From assembly GCA_014773175.1 (NCBI GenBank), contig VXCM01003475.1:1-64000 (forward strand): a stretch of DNA of 64,000 nt, read 5' to 3'. Each line of letters starts with the position of its first letter. Positions within the stretch are counted from its first letter, which is position 1. Both the position numbers and the translations under genes were made by a program. Below are positions 62,362 through 64,000 of the stretch, piece by piece. Origin of the DNA: Lucifuga dentata (lineage: Eukaryota > Chordata > Actinopteri > Ophidiiformes > Bythitidae). The notes under the pieces are model-generated. The model was given only the letters and a program-made list of their open reading frames with translations. It was not told the origin of the DNA and did not search any database.

Positions 62362-64000
62362 TCTAGCTATCCAGTATTTTCCTAATTTAAATTCAGCTAT
62401 GGACCTTTGTCTTCCACAACTTCTTTGACAGCAGTTCTTTATAAGGGAGATTTTAAAAAATGTCTTGAATAGAAAGGGAGCTTTAAATGAATCCCTTTAA
62501 GGGGGTGAGAAGTAGGGATTTGAAATAATAGAGGTGGAGTGGAAGGAGGGACGGGGGTAAAGGCACAGAAAAGGAAGACGTCTGGGTCTAATTTATGGGC
62601 CCAATAAATCCCAACTCTTTAGCCTCTAACCCCTATATCAACCAGGCAGCTCCCTAAAAACTTAATCACTCCCCTGCCGGCACATTGGCGTCCGTCTCTC
62701 TATGTCCTTGTGGGACAAGAGAGAAAGAGAGAGAACAGTGGCCATATTATTCTGCTGTAAAACCAAATGGCATCCTTGTAATCACCTGGCTGGTCCAGCC
62801 AATGAAGTAGTCAGCCAGCCAGACGAGCAAGCTATTAAGTCAGAGGGCTGTGTGGATAGAAGTCCTTCAACAATTAACACAGATATATCCCAGGTCTGTC
62901 TCTATAATTCTTCCTCGTTAACACTATGTCCAATTAATAAGAGCACACACACTCTTTTTTTTTTTTTTTTTTTTNTTTTTTTTTTTTTTTTTTTGCTCAG
63001 TTTTGGTCTTAAACCTGGTGTTTCCATTTCCTGTGTGCAAGGGACTCCAATGAGGCAGAAATAATAATTACGCTAGTTATTGCTTTCTGAAGAACTCTTA
63101 AAAGTCTGCAACAACATCATCCTATCAGTCAAGAAGGATTAGAGCACTTGCTGCAGCTTGGACATGTGGTAAAGTCATTCACATGTGGACAAAGTAAGAG
63201 TGTCGCATTTTATGATGTGCAAATCAAAATGGCAAGGAAAATTAGTTGACAGTTGTATTGGCAGATGTCTGATAAATATCAGATTTATTTCCACATCTGA
63301 ATGTGGCCCAAAATAGATCAGAGAACATCTGATTCCATCTTCACAACTAACTGACCGGTACACTCTGTGACAAACCGACAGAGGATCACACTGGCTCACA
63401 GGACAGCCTTATAAAGAGACTTACTGGCTTTCTAGCTGACTGACTGCGACACAAATCGACCTGTTCATCTTGAATACTGCCAGGCTGGCTGGCTGGCTGG
63501 ATTTCTGGCGAGCAGTCTTATGTCAGAGAAGATTTATGTCCCCTGGCCTTGGTGATACCTCATTTCCCGTGGAGACGAAATAAAACCATTTGCTGTGTTA
63601 ACCTGTTTTGCCCTGAATTTGGTTGAATGAAAACCCTCAGTTGAGTATAGAAGCTGCTGATGTGGTTGTCTGTATTTTTATTTTTGGCTTTTGGCTGACT
63701 TTTTTTTTGTTTTAATCCAAAGTCACACTTAGCATAAATGTTGCAGCAATTACAATTACAAGACTTATATGACAGAAGTAAATGTCTCTATTCAGATAAT
63801 ACTGTTTTAAACATAGAATTTAGTATTTTATAGTATTGCTGATTTTGAAAACGCAATATTAAAAAACACCTCATAAGCTACATTAAATACTGGCTCTTCA
63901 TTCCACCCAAACTTATCATACAATGATTTCTCTCAGACAAAGAACTTAACCTATGACAGTCCTTAAAAATCACATACAGAGGCTATCTCCATTGAAAAAC
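61301..64000. other. Non-coding to window end
   Basis: No gene is recognised. It holds (CT)n at 62314-62355, poly(T) with N (62975) and a small CTGG tandem near 63483-63500. 62560-62940 is repeat-poor, with GGCCCAATAAATCCC and CAATTAAC-type sites; function unknown. Confidence 0.5.
62314..62355. repeat. (CT)n microsatellite
   Basis: About 21 CT units. Confidence 0.95.

Overview
The window reads as nuclear DNA of a ray-finned (teleost) fish. It is AT-rich, dense in (CA)n/(GA)n microsatellites, and carries fish-type non-LTR retrotransposon pieces and short terminal-inverted-repeat (TIR) elements. Its one recognisable protein gene is a fibroblast growth factor receptor on the minus strand. I see no convincing tRNA, rRNA, CRISPR or second host protein gene. 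The ordinary (TG/CA) ORFs are microsatellite translations.

The gene (coding span 16133-29447, minus strand, 20 coding exons by my count) is best called fgfr4. Its kinase has FGFR4-type residues ([24 protein letters not shown]). The intron between the first half of Ig III and the IIIc half is only 136 bp, leaving no room for a IIIb exon. All exon phases close perfectly and give a predicted 945-residue receptor: signal peptide, an extra N-terminal Ig domain, Ig I, acid box, Ig II, Ig III, transmembrane segment, juxtamembrane region, tyrosine kinase and tail. The extra Ig domain looks like a copy of Ig III: it has the same two-exon split, the same intron phases and shared motifs. The probable promoter and 5' non-coding exon lie in the CpG-rich stretch at about 31.7-32.43 kb.

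The literal sequence breaks this gene. A 63-bp stretch in coding exon 2 is repeated on both sides of a single N (25032). Removing one copy plus the N (64 nt) restores the frame exactly. Four other single Ns (13587, 15992, 34467, 47522) also sit between duplicated flanks, so the lone Ns mostly mark unmerged contig overlaps.

The flanks (1-16 kb downstream of the gene, 32.4-64 kb upstream) are non-coding and repeat-rich. They hold a 5'-truncated RTE-like LINE with a 19-bp target-site duplication and an open 253-codon reverse-transcriptase fragment (55.0-55.8 kb), and the 3' tail of a second copy at the left edge. There is also a hAT-type MITE with an 8-bp duplication (7.4-7.8 kb), a 207-bp TIR element (2.3-2.5 kb), and a TIR-bounded array of about 43-bp quasi-palindromic units interrupted by a Tc1-derived element (9.6-10.86 kb). 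Two dispersed repeat families have several diverged copies each, and there are relics of other LINEs. Between them are quieter stretches that could hold regulatory elements of fgfr4 or a neighbour, but the sequence alone cannot show that.
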